A stretch of 7,009 bases of DNA from Lachnoclostridium sp. UBA933 (GTDB taxonomy: Bacteria; Bacillota; Clostridia; Lachnospirales; Lachnospiraceae). The translations under genes were made by a program, and so were the position numbers. How positions within the stretch are numbered: position 1 is the stretch's first letter; every line of letters starts with the position of its first letter. Where the stretch lies: the NCBI GenBank assembly GCA_002293545.1, contig DBDL01000061.1, positions 1,373-8,381 of the forward strand. Reading direction: 5' to 3'. Shown piece by piece: positions 1 to 5,825 of the stretch. The notes below the pieces were generated by a model that worked only from the letters and a program-made list of their open reading frames with translations, was not told where the DNA came from and did not search any database.

Positions 1-585
1 TCCGTACTCGTCTATAAATTGCTGGCAAGCAGGCTCTCCGTCTTGCTTCCAGTAATTTCCGTATCTGATTTGTTTCTCCCGGTCCACCTCTATCCCGTTT
101 TCTTCCATCACTCTCAAAAAACATCCCAGACGCTGCTGTGCACTCAAATCATTTTCTCTTCCGGTCAAAAAACAAATATCGCGGTATTTATGCTCCTCTA
201 CAAAATGCCGAATCACACATTCAATACTGTTGCTCTCGTTTAGATTAAAATTATAAAACCCGTCTATTTCTTCGCGTATGCAAACAACAGGACATGCCAA
301 TTGTTTGCATTCCTCTATCAATTCTTCTTTAAAACCCGCAATATCAATGGTGTCTAACGCCAAAATAAAACCCGCATAATTTTTATAATTCGGAAGTTTT
401 CTAATCATACTTTCCCCAATTGAAAACCCCGGATTATTGGTATTATCCCCAAAGGATGAAAAATACGCAACATTATACCCCATTTTATATGCTTGCTCTG
501 ATATCCCTTTGCATATCGTTTTTTGAAAATGATGAGATGTCCGGAATATAAAAACCCCTATCGTCTTCCGATTATTCTTAAACAT
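1..585 (-). CDS. LacI/periplasmic-binding-like sensor protein, 3' end cut off by the window
   Basis: The frame is open from ATG at 585 to the window edge (195 codons) after a good ribosome binding site (AAGGAG, 6 bases upstream). The protein begins MFKNNRKTIGVFIFRT and continues with periplasmic-binding-fold patterns: a first beta strand, GISEQAYKMGYNVAYFSS (about residues 24-41), a strand GFILALD, and CFLTGREND followed by an amphipathic helix around QQRLGCFLRVMEENGI, which corresponds to the ligand-domain 'TG..D....R..G...AL...GI' block of LacI-family regulators. There is no helix-turn-helix before this domain, so it is not a standard LacI repressor. In known clostridial proteins of this layout the sensor domain is followed by a GGDEF, AraC-type or kinase output domain. 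That part lies outside the window, so the output is unknown. There is no signal peptide, so it is probably cytoplasmic. The family is fairly sure; the full architecture is inference. Confidence 0.8.
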   Translation of the reverse strand, partial: MFKNNRKTIGVFIFRTSHHFQKTICKGISEQAYKMGYNVAYFSSFGDNTNNPGFSIGESMIRKLPNYKNYAGFILALDTIDIAGFKEELIEECKQLACPVVCIREEIDGFYNFNLNESNSIECVIRHFVEEHKYRDICFLTGRENDLSAQQRLGCFLRVMEENGIEVDREKQIRYGNYWKQDGEPACQQFIDEYG

Positions 586-664
586 AACCTTCTCCTTATA
601 ATTTAAGACTCTCACTAATCTCTTATATCTTATAACACCTTGTATAAAAACACAATACTTTTTC

Positions 665-681
665 TTCATATTAAATATGAA
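665..681. promoter_or_regulatory. Perfect 17-bp palindrome, candidate operator
   Basis: The 8-base arms TTCATATT and AATATGAA flank a single central A. The palindrome lies in the divergent intergenic region, 80 bases upstream of the start of the minus-strand sensor gene and about 110 bases upstream of the ATPase promoter -35 box. Its size and symmetry fit a dimeric repressor site. No U-run follows, so it is not a terminator. A looser TTCAT...ATGAA copy overlaps the ATPase -10 region (812-830). I could not identify a convincing sigma-A promoter for the minus-strand gene, and the binding protein is unknown. Confidence 0.35.
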
Positions 682-793
682 CAAAGTATGAATTTTTTTT
701 GACGGAATTAAATGGGATTTATGGAAACACCCGTTTCTCTTTCTCTGACCTGATCTGCCGAAATCTTTTCATTATCAATTCTGTAAATATTTA

Positions 794-823
794 TTGACAA
801 TATCGGCAACATTCATATAGAAT
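794..823 (+). promoter_or_regulatory. Sigma-A promoter of the Ca2+-ATPase gene
   Basis: A consensus TTGACA (-35) lies at 794-799. The -10 is either TATAGA at 816-821 (16-base spacing) or TAGAAT at 818-823 (18-base spacing). Transcription would start near 828-830, leaving a leader of roughly 57 bases before the ATG at 886. The -10 region sits inside an imperfect inverted repeat, TTCAT(812-816)...ATGAA(826-830), that resembles half-sites of the palindrome at 665-681. The rest of the 586-885 intergenic stretch shows nothing else clear. Confidence 0.65.
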
Positions 824-885
824 AAATGAAGATGCGCAGCTGAATATACACGCCTCTAATGTTATTTACGAAAGGAAAGCAAATT

Positions 886-3486
886 ATGGATTTTTATACC
901 CGTCATATTGAAGAGATAAAAAAGGAGCTGATACCGAACGGGGACACCCTGACTGACGACGATGTAAAAAGCCGTCAGCACCAATACGGATTAAATGAGC
1001 TTACCGCAAAGAAGAAAAAAAATATTTTTGTGTTATTTCTGGAGCAATTTAAAGATTTTTTAATTATTATTCTGCTTTTTGCCGCAGCACTGTCCGGATA
1101 TCTGAACGATATCGAAAGTGCTGTTGTTATATTGGTGGTTATTACGATTAACGCTATTTTGGGAACCGTCCAAACCGTTAAGGCGGAAAATTCTCTTGAC
1201 AGTCTGAAGAAGTTATCCGCACCAAACGCAAAGGTTCTGAGAAACAATAATATCGTCGAAATCCCAAGCCGCGAAATTACCGTCGGCGACATTGTACATT
1301 TGGAGGCAGGCGACCTGATTCCGGCAGACGGCCGGATTATTTCAAATGCGAACTTACGGGTTGATGAAAGCGCTTTGACCGGCGAAAGTCTGAGTATTGA
1401 TAAATCCGAGGAACTGATTGACTATGAAGTCCCTTTGGCAGAAAGAAAAAACATGGTATTCTCCGGAAGTTTTGTCACTTACGGGCGCGCTTCATTCCTT
1501 GTCACAAATATCGGTATGGATACGGAGGTCGGCAAGATTGCCACACTGCTGGAAAATGCCAGTGAGAAAAAAACACCGCTTCAAAAAAACCTTGACAGCT
1601 TCGGCAAAAGATTATCCATCATTATTCTTATCTTCTGCGGACTTTTATTCGGCACAAAGGTTCTTCAAAAACAAGATGCGACAGATGCCTTTTTATTTGC
1701 CGTAGCCCTTGCTGTTGCCGCGATACCGGAAGCTCTCAGCTCCATTGTTACGATTGTGCTTGCATTCGGCACTTCAAAAATGTCCAAAGAGGGCGCGATC
1801 ATACGTAAGCTCCAAGCCGTGGAGGGATTGGGCAGTGTTTCCGTCATATGCTCAGACAAGACCGGCACACTGACACAAAACAAAATGACCGTAGAGCATT
1901 ATTTTACCGGCTCCTGCGGCTCCGTTCCCTTTTCACAGGCAGATATCAATCAGCCTGCCCTGAAAAAACTGTTGGATTACAGTATGTTATGTAACGATGC
2001 CGTTGCCGACGGAGAAAATGAAATCGGTGATCCTACGGAAACCGCATTAATTCTTGCAGGAATCAAAAAGAATGTACCGGCAGACGATGTAAAAAAATCT
2101 TTTCCCCGGATCGGGGAGATTCCCTTTGACAGCGACCGGAAACTCATGTCGACGCTTCACAAAGCCGGCGGCAAATACATCATGATTACAAAAGGGGCAA
2201 CCGATATATTGATGAAAAGGCTGTCTTCCATAGAAAAATCGGAAGATATTGTTCCTATCGGCACTTCTGATATGGCGGAGATTGAAAACTGCAATGAAAG
2301 ATATTCCGCGGAAGGTCTTCGTGTCCTTTGTGTTGCTTACAAGATTCTGGACAGGGAAAAAACCATTGGCGTCGAGGACGAAAACAATTTCACGTTCCTT
2401 GGTCTGATTGCTATGATGGACCCGCCGCGGCTGGAAAGTGCCGCCGCGGTTGCCGAATGTAAATCAGCCGGGATGCGTCCGGTCATGATTACCGGCGACC
2501 ACAGGACAACGGCTGCCGCCATCGCAAAGCGAATCGGTATCCTTGAGGATTTTTCCGAGGTTTGTGAGGGCATCGAACTGGACGCTCTTTCCGATGAAGA
2601 AATGAAATCCTTTGTCGAAGGTATTTCGGTATATGCAAGAGTATCGCCGGAGCATAAGATCCGCATCGTAAGGGCATGGCAGGAAAAAGGCTATATTGTT
2701 TCCATGACCGGAGATGGTGTCAACGACGCCCCGTCACTGAAACAAGCCGATATCGGTGTTGCCATGGGGATTACCGGAAGCGAAGTTTCTAAAGACGCTT
2801 CTTCGATGGTATTGACCGACGATAACTTTGCTACGATTGTCAAAGCCGTGGAAAACGGAAGAAACATCTATGCCAATATCAAACGTTCGATACAATTTTT
2901 GCTTTCGGGAAATCTGGCGGGAGTGCTTTCCGTATTATATGCTTCGTTTGCCGCATTACCGGTACCTTTCGAGGCAATTCATCTTTTGTTTATTAATTTA
3001 CTGACCGACAGCCTGCCTGCGATTGCATTGGGTCTGGAACCTCATTCCAAAAATGTTATGAAAGAAAAACCGCGTGATATCAATGAATCCATCCTGACAA
3101 AATCATTCTTAAAGAGAATCGGCATTGAAGGGGTTATCCTCGGAATTACAACGATGATTGCTTTCTATATCGGCAACTACGGCGGCAATCATGTACTGGC
3201 AAGTACGATGGCATTTTCCACTCTTTGTCTGGGTCGTTTGTTCCACGGCTACAATTGCAAGTCGGAACACCCCACTTTATTCCGAAAAGGCTTTTTCAAT
3301 AATATGTTTATGCAGGGAGCATTTTTAATCGGATTTGTATTGCTGAATACCGTTTTGCTCACTCCCGGTCTTTCGTCCATTTTCAGGGTTCAAACCCTGC
3401 AGTGGAATCAACTGTTGATGGTTTACGGACTGGCATTTATGAACCTGCCTCTGGTACAACTGACAAAGAAGAAGAACCGTGTATAA
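886..3486 (+). CDS. P-type (PIIA) calcium-transporting ATPase, LMCA1/PMR1-like
   Basis: A plasma-membrane pump that uses ATP to export Ca2+. I chose ATG 886 because AAAGGAAAG lies 6 bases upstream; the ATG at 859 has no ribosome binding site and would add nine residues (MLFTKGKQI). From 886 it is 866 aa, the usual length for bacterial SERCA-like pumps. Visible in order are the cation-ATPase N-terminal domain (1-55), M1-M2 (about 57-93), actuator loop TGES (165-168), M3 (about 243-258), M4 with PEAL (281-284), the phosphorylated Asp324 in DKTGTLT, nucleotide-binding KGAT (436-439), DPPR (512-515), TGDH (536-539), TGDGVND (608-614), M5, M6 with NLLTD (704-708), and M7-M10. Ca2+-site residues Glu282, Asn704 and Asp708 are kept. 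The positions of SERCA Glu771 and Glu908 are Gly679 and Arg784, as expected for a one-site pump. The gene stands alone with its own promoter and terminator. Mn2+ transport is a possible alternative. Confidence 0.95.
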   Translation: MDFYTRHIEEIKKELIPNGDTLTDDDVKSRQHQYGLNELTAKKKKNIFVLFLEQFKDFLIIILLFAAALSGYLNDIESAVVILVVITINAILGTVQTVKAENSLDSLKKLSAPNAKVLRNNNIVEIPSREITVGDIVHLEAGDLIPADGRIISNANLRVDESALTGESLSIDKSEELIDYEVPLAERKNMVFSGSFVTYGRASFLVTNIGMDTEVGKIATLLENASEKKTPLQKNLDSFGKRLSIIILIFCGLLFGTKVLQKQDATDAFLFAVALAVAAIPEALSSIVTIVLAFGTSKMSKEGAIIRKLQAVEGLGSVSVICSDKTGTLTQNKMTVEHYFTGSCGSVPFSQADINQPALKKLLDYSMLCNDAVADGENEIGDPTETALILAGIKKNVPADDVKKSFPRIGEIPFDSDRKLMSTLHKAGGKYIMITKGATDILMKRLSSIEKSEDIVPIGTSDMAEIENCNERYSAEGLRVLCVAYKILDREKTIGVEDENNFTFLGLIAMMDPPRLESAAAVAECKSAGMRPVMITGDHRTTAAAIAKRIGILEDFSEVCEGIELDALSDEEMKSFVEGISVYARVSPEHKIRIVRAWQEKGYIVSMTGDGVNDAPSLKQADIGVAMGITGSEVSKDASSMVLTDDNFATIVKAVENGRNIYANIKRSIQFLLSGNLAGVLSVLYASFAALPVPFEAIHLLFINLLTDSLPAIALGLEPHSKNVMKEKPRDINESILTKSFLKRIGIEGVILGITTMIAFYIGNYGGNHVLASTMAFSTLCLGRLFHGYNCKSEHPTLFRKGFFNNMFMQGAFLIGFVLLNTVLLTPGLSSIFRVQTLQWNQLLMVYGLAFMNLPLVQLTKKKNRV

Positions 3487-3505
3487 AGAAACCTAATCCT
3501 ACAGC

Positions 3506-3550
3506 AAAAGCGGTTTATACGAACACATTGTTTCGTATAAACCGCTTTTT
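3506..3550. terminator. Strong, probably bidirectional intrinsic terminator
   Basis: An 18-base perfect inverted repeat (AAAAGCGGTTTATACGAA at 3506-3523, complement at 3532-3549) has an 8-base loop and a run of five T (3546-3550). It begins 20 bases after the ATPase stop codon. Read from the other strand the stem also ends in four T, so it can serve the convergent 163-aa gene as well. The downstream stretch 3551-3629 holds only a weaker AT-rich inverted repeat (3554-3561 with 3574-3581). Confidence 0.9.
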
Positions 3551-3629
3551 ATCATTTATCACCCCTCATTTATTGATAAATCAAAGATTCATTGCCGTGT
3601 ACAGCCGCACATCATCCAAATATATGTAT

Positions 3630-4121
3630 TCAACTGTAAATACCAAATTTAACTGCGCTTGCGAGCGGATTCTTCATTGCTCTTTCTAACATCCGCTCCA
3701 CATGACAAAGAGTCGAATACTCCTCTAAGTAGGCTTTATAACTTCCGAGATAAAAAAGCCAATAGCTTTCACATACACAGCCAAGAACACTAAACACACC
3801 ACCGTTAGCTTCAAAATACGGCGGCTTCGCGTTTCGGATTCTATAATCAAAAACGGACGTAAATTCCTCAAAAGTTTTGACAGTCGGGAACGTTTCATTT
3901 TGATTATCGTTACTTCCAATACAATCAGTAAATTCCTCGAAAAAAGAATGATAATGCTTTAGCAGAAAATCTTTTTGAATGGTATAAATCTGCCTTTTTT
4001 CATCCACATGATAATTCTCAAAGAATTTGTTTGAGAAGTTTTTCTCCTCAAAATTGTTTGCCGGTACATTTTCATAGGGTCTGAGTACAATTGGGACTGC
4101 CGCTGCAATTCCTGTTGCCAT
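3630..4121 (-). CDS. Uncharacterised 163-aa protein
   Basis: ATG at 4121 follows an excellent ribosome binding site (AGAGGTGAT, core AGGTGA, 6 bases upstream) and the frame ends in TGA at 3632-3630. A -10-like TATAAT lies upstream, and a shared terminator lies on the far side, so this is a single-gene unit convergent with the ATPase. I do not recognise the family. The protein starts MATGIAAAVPIVLRPYENV, an Ala-rich stretch without the basic residues of a signal peptide. The middle is rich in Phe, Tyr, Glu and Asn (for example FFENYH, FFEEFTD, FEEF). A moderately hydrophobic segment at 107-127 carries Cys115 and Cys117; other cysteines are Cys67 and Cys139. The tail (about 139-150) looks like an amphipathic helix. 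No enzymatic motif or clear membrane anchor is visible. It is probably a real cytoplasmic protein, but function cannot be assigned. Confidence 0.75.
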   Translation of the reverse strand: MATGIAAAVPIVLRPYENVPANNFEEKNFSNKFFENYHVDEKRQIYTIQKDFLLKHYHSFFEEFTDCIGSNDNQNETFPTVKTFEEFTSVFDYRIRNAKPPYFEANGGVFSVLGCVCESYWLFYLGSYKAYLEEYSTLCHVERMLERAMKNPLASAVKFGIYS

Positions 4122-4158
4122 ATAGAATCACCTCTTTCTTTTTACATGTTTTATATGT

Positions 4159-4164
4159 ATTATA
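4159..4164 (-). promoter_or_regulatory. -10 box for the 163-aa gene
   Basis: On the minus strand a perfect TATAAT is preceded by TATGG and lies about 38 bases before the start codon, giving a leader of about 30 bases that contains the AGGTGA ribosome binding site. No good -35 match sits at the usual distance, so the promoter is supported only by its -10. The rest of the spacer up to the tRNA promoter (about 4165-4312) is very AT-rich and shows no gene. Confidence 0.45.
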
Positions 4165-4312
4165 CCATATTGTACTGTATTTTGTGTATCGTTTTATAAT
4201 GATTTATCTATTCTGATATACTATATATAATTATTGATTAATCATTTTGATTGTTGATTTTTACCATTATTGTATGTTTGAGTAAGTTTAAAGAATAAGA
4301 TTTAAAATATTC

Positions 4313-4342
4313 TTGACAAGTCTTTTTATTTCATGATATGAT
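4313..4342 (+). promoter_or_regulatory. Extended -10 promoter of tRNA-Leu
   Basis: TTGACA lies at 4313-4318 and TATGAT at 4337-4342 with an 18-base spacer, and a TGn extension (TGA at 4334-4336) immediately precedes the -10. The start would fall near 4349, about 10 bases before the mature tRNA 5' end. A 7-base inverted repeat (AAGAATA at 4291-4297, TATTCTT at 4308-4314) overlaps the start of the -35. Confidence 0.8.
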
Positions 4343-4359
4343 ATTGTGGTAATTGTCTT

Positions 4360-4439
4360 GCGGATATGGCGGAATTGGCAGACGCGCTAGATTTAGGTTC
4401 TAGTGGGCGACCGTGCAGGTTCAAGTCCTGTTATCCGCA
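4360..4439 (+). tRNA. tRNA-Leu (anticodon UAG)
   Basis: A complete cloverleaf can be drawn. The acceptor stem GCGGATA (4360-4366) pairs with TATCCGC (4432-4438) and is followed by discriminator A at 4439. The D arm is GCG...CGC with GG in the loop. The anticodon stem CTAGA/TCTAG encloses loop TTTAGGT (4392-4398) with anticodon TAG at 4394-4396, which reads CUN leucine codons. The variable arm (TGGGCGACCGT) is longer than in class I tRNAs but short for a leucine tRNA. The T arm is GCAGG-TTCAAGT-CCTGT. The 3' CCA is not encoded (C then G follow the discriminator). The gene is transcribed alone from its own promoter to its own terminator. Confidence 0.95.
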
Positions 4440-4450
4440 CGATAGCAAAC

Positions 4451-4482
4451 AAACCCCCGATTTTCTCAATTTGGGGGTTTTT
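4451..4482 (+). terminator. Intrinsic terminator of tRNA-Leu
   Basis: The arms AAACCCCC (4451-4458) and GGGGGTTT (4473-4480) form an 8-bp stem with a 14-base loop and a T-run at 4478-4482. It starts 11 bases after the tRNA 3' end. Confidence 0.9.
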
Positions 4483-4521
4483 GATTAAAAGGATTTTCAA
4501 AAAATTATGATAGAAATTTTT

Positions 4522-4541
4522 ACATCTAACAGACATCTAAC
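4522..4541. repeat. 9-bp direct repeat downstream of the tRNA
   Basis: ACATCTAAC occurs at 4522-4530 and again at 4533-4541, separated by AG. It lies in the gene-poor stretch between the tRNA terminator and the next hairpin. Short direct repeats next to a tRNA can be recombinase arm sites, but no integrase is in the window, so the role is unknown. Confidence 0.4.
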
Positions 4542-4593
4542 CAAGCACTAAAGATAATTACAAATTGAGATAGGGAAATGAAAATATGTGACC

Positions 4594-4630
4594 AAAGCAA
4601 TTTGAGCCAAAACGCTGAAATTGCTTTTTT
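4594..4630 (+). terminator. Orphan terminator-like hairpin
   Basis: AAAGCAATTTGAGC (4594-4607) pairs with GCTGAAATTGCTTT (4614-4627) with one mismatch and a 6-base loop, followed by a T-run to 4630. No intact gene precedes it after the tRNA terminator, so it is either a back-up terminator or what remains of a deleted gene's 3' end. The bases between 4483 and 4593 carry no supported gene. Confidence 0.65.
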
Positions 4631-4644
4631 ATTTGCTTTTTTAA

Positions 4645-4758
4645 AGAACGCCTGATTTTTACATTGATACAAAGAATTTTGACGTTGTATATAAAAACAA
4701 ATCTCCAAAAGATATAGATTTCCCAAGTTTTAATGAAATATTTGACAGTTTTTGTTGA
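4645..4758 (+). pseudogene. Possible C-terminal remnant of a lost gene
   Basis: A frame free of stops runs for 37 codons to TGA at 4756-4758, directly after an in-frame TAA at 4642. It reads ...DFYIDTKNFDVVYKNKS... then PKDIDFPSFNEIFDSFC, a mix of acidic, aromatic and Ser/Pro residues typical of a soluble protein tail and unlike random translation of AT-rich DNA. It has no start codon and no ribosome binding site. It ends inside the promoter of the next unit. It could still be chance, and the family is not recognised. Confidence 0.3.
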
Positions 4759-4783
4759 CACCTTGATATGGGCGATGTATACT
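4755..4783 (+). promoter_or_regulatory. Consensus sigma-A promoter before the broken protease gene
   Basis: A perfect TTGACA (4755-4760), a 17-base spacer and TATACT (4778-4783) form a near-consensus promoter. Transcription would begin near 4790. This excludes the upstream in-frame ATG at 4768 as the translation start and leaves a leader of about 90 bases before ATG 4879. Confidence 0.75.
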
Positions 4784-4878
4784 TAAAATGCTTGTATAAT
4801 ACAACATATTATGAGTCAATATCAAGTAAAGGTAAGTTTTTACACAGCACTGCAGAACACATTTTGAAAGGAGATAGC

Positions 4879-5234
4879 ATGAACAAAAAAATAATTACAT
4901 ACCTTACGATAATGGTACTATTATTAGGAACAGCAGGGTACTATAGCAGTACAGTAAAAAGCGGAACGCAGAATAATGCAACCACATTGAATGAAGTTTT
5001 AGATGATATTCCTGACAAAGAAACGATTAATCATACTGACAGCTATGTTGTTCTGACAAAGGAAAATGGAGTTTGCGTGCCATTAATGTCAATGGTATAA
5101 ATAGTAAACCTGATAATGCCGAAAAAGTAAAAATAGCCGTACTAGATTCCGGTGTTGATATGGTGGATGGAATAGAATTGCTTTGCATGGCGGAGATACT
5201 GCAAAATTTAAAGGCTCAAATAAAATTAAAATAG
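4879..5234 (+). pseudogene. Subtilisin-like (S8) protease, frameshifted N-terminal fragment
   Basis: ATG 4879 has a strong ribosome binding site (AAAGGAGA at 4867-4874). The first frame gives MNKKIITYLTIMVLLLGTAGYY, a signal peptide or membrane anchor, then a propeptide-like stretch ending ...TDSYVVLTKENG, and stops at 5100. From about 5073 a second frame, one base back, continues as RAINVNGINSKPDNAEKVKI and then AVLDSGVD, the catalytic-Asp motif of S8 peptidases (Asp codon 5145-5147), and stops at 5234. A loss of one base (or gain of two) between about 5055 and 5076 explains the break. The His and Ser motifs of the triad are absent. After about 5160 the sequence no longer resembles a protease, so nearly the whole catalytic domain has been deleted. 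It was once a secreted protease; it is inactive now. Its promoter and ribosome binding site remain good, so a 73-aa peptide may still be made. Confidence 0.75.
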
Positions 5235-5704
5235 CAGGTCTTAATAACGATGTCTATGGATGGATTACAAGTTGGATTAATAATAATAAAGTAGGAAATA
5301 AAACGTGGAGTGCTGTACTTTCACCATACGTTAAGGACACTGCAAATAAAACATATCGCAGATATTTTATGTGCGGTTGTGCATTACATATTTTAGGTGA
5401 TATTTTTGCGCATTCAACATTGCATAAAAGTACGTCCGCTGAAATTAAACACAATTCACAAAACTTTAATGTAGATGCAGATAATACAGCATATGTTCCA
5501 AATAGATTTAATGTTGCCAAAAGAGCAGTCGGATATAGTTTATATGCCTTAACCAGTTCTGTGTATGGCGATTATTTAGAAATTGAAAGTGCATTAGATG
5601 AGCTTTATAATAATACATGGGTAAAAAAGAAGTTGGCAGCCTATGCAAAGAGCAATTCTCAAGGAGGCTATATTGCGAGTATATTCAATAAAGCATCCAA
5701 ATAA
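5159..5704 (+). pseudogene. Zinc-phospholipase-C-like protein, C-terminal fragment
   Basis: The frame opens just after a stop at 5156-5158 and ends at TAA 5702-5704. It begins YGGWNRIALHGGDTAKFKGS with no credible start: the first candidate, TTG 5183, has no ribosome binding site. About 180 residues remain. The centre reads GCALHILGDIFAHST (His codon 5387, Asp 5399, His 5411). This matches the H-x3-D...H metal-binding helix of the zinc-dependent phospholipase C family, in which bacterial enzymes carry LSLHYLGD. Later residues (ALTSSVYGDYLEIESALDEL) look helical, as in that fold. The start of the protein, where other zinc ligands and the signal peptide should be, is missing and replaced by the protease fragment. 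The coding quality of the remaining frame is intact, so the deletion is probably recent. Internal translation of a shortened protein cannot be excluded. Substrate is unknown; the family call is moderate. Confidence 0.6.
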
Positions 5705-5713
5705 ATGAATGTG

Positions 5714-5755
5714 TTTCATGTGTCAAGTTCGTTGTATAGGATTTAACACATGAAA
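5714..5755. repeat. 10-bp inverted repeat after the broken gene
   Basis: TTTCATGTGT (5714-5723) pairs with ACACATGAAA (5746-5755) around a 22-base loop. No T-run follows on the plus strand, so it is a poor terminator there. It starts 10 bases after the phospholipase-like stop codon. It may be an operator or a weak structure in the leader of the next gene, for which no convincing promoter is seen in 5705-5825. Confidence 0.4.
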
Positions 5756-5825
5756 TAAAAATGAGATATATTGATTGGGAGCTATTATTATCAGATTTCA
5801 TGAGATATGAAAGGGGTTCTGAATA

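Noticed and set aside
19..243. 74-codon plus-strand open frame
   Set aside because: It lies antisense to the periplasmic-binding-like gene, has no ribosome binding site and no protein-like pattern.
859..885. Upstream ATG extending the Ca2+-ATPase by nine residues
   Set aside because: There is no ribosome binding site before 859, while a good one precedes 886 and lies inside the supposed extension.
3554..3581. 8-bp AT-rich inverted repeat (ATTTATCA/TGATAAAT) after the main terminator
   Set aside because: It has no T-run and is easily formed by chance in AT-rich DNA; the strong terminator just before it already serves both genes.
4165..4312. AT-rich spacer checked for small genes, CRISPR-like repeats and riboswitches
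   Set aside because: No spaced repeats, no start codon with a ribosome binding site and no conserved riboswitch core was seen.
4526..4761. Two overlapping minus-strand open frames of 66-67 codons
   Set aside because: Both run through a terminator-like hairpin, lack ribosome binding sites and look like translation of AT-rich DNA.
4768..4878. Upstream start for the protease fragment
   Set aside because: ATG 4768 lies inside the promoter (between -35 and -10), so it would not be on the transcript; ATG 4879 has the ribosome binding site and begins a signal peptide.
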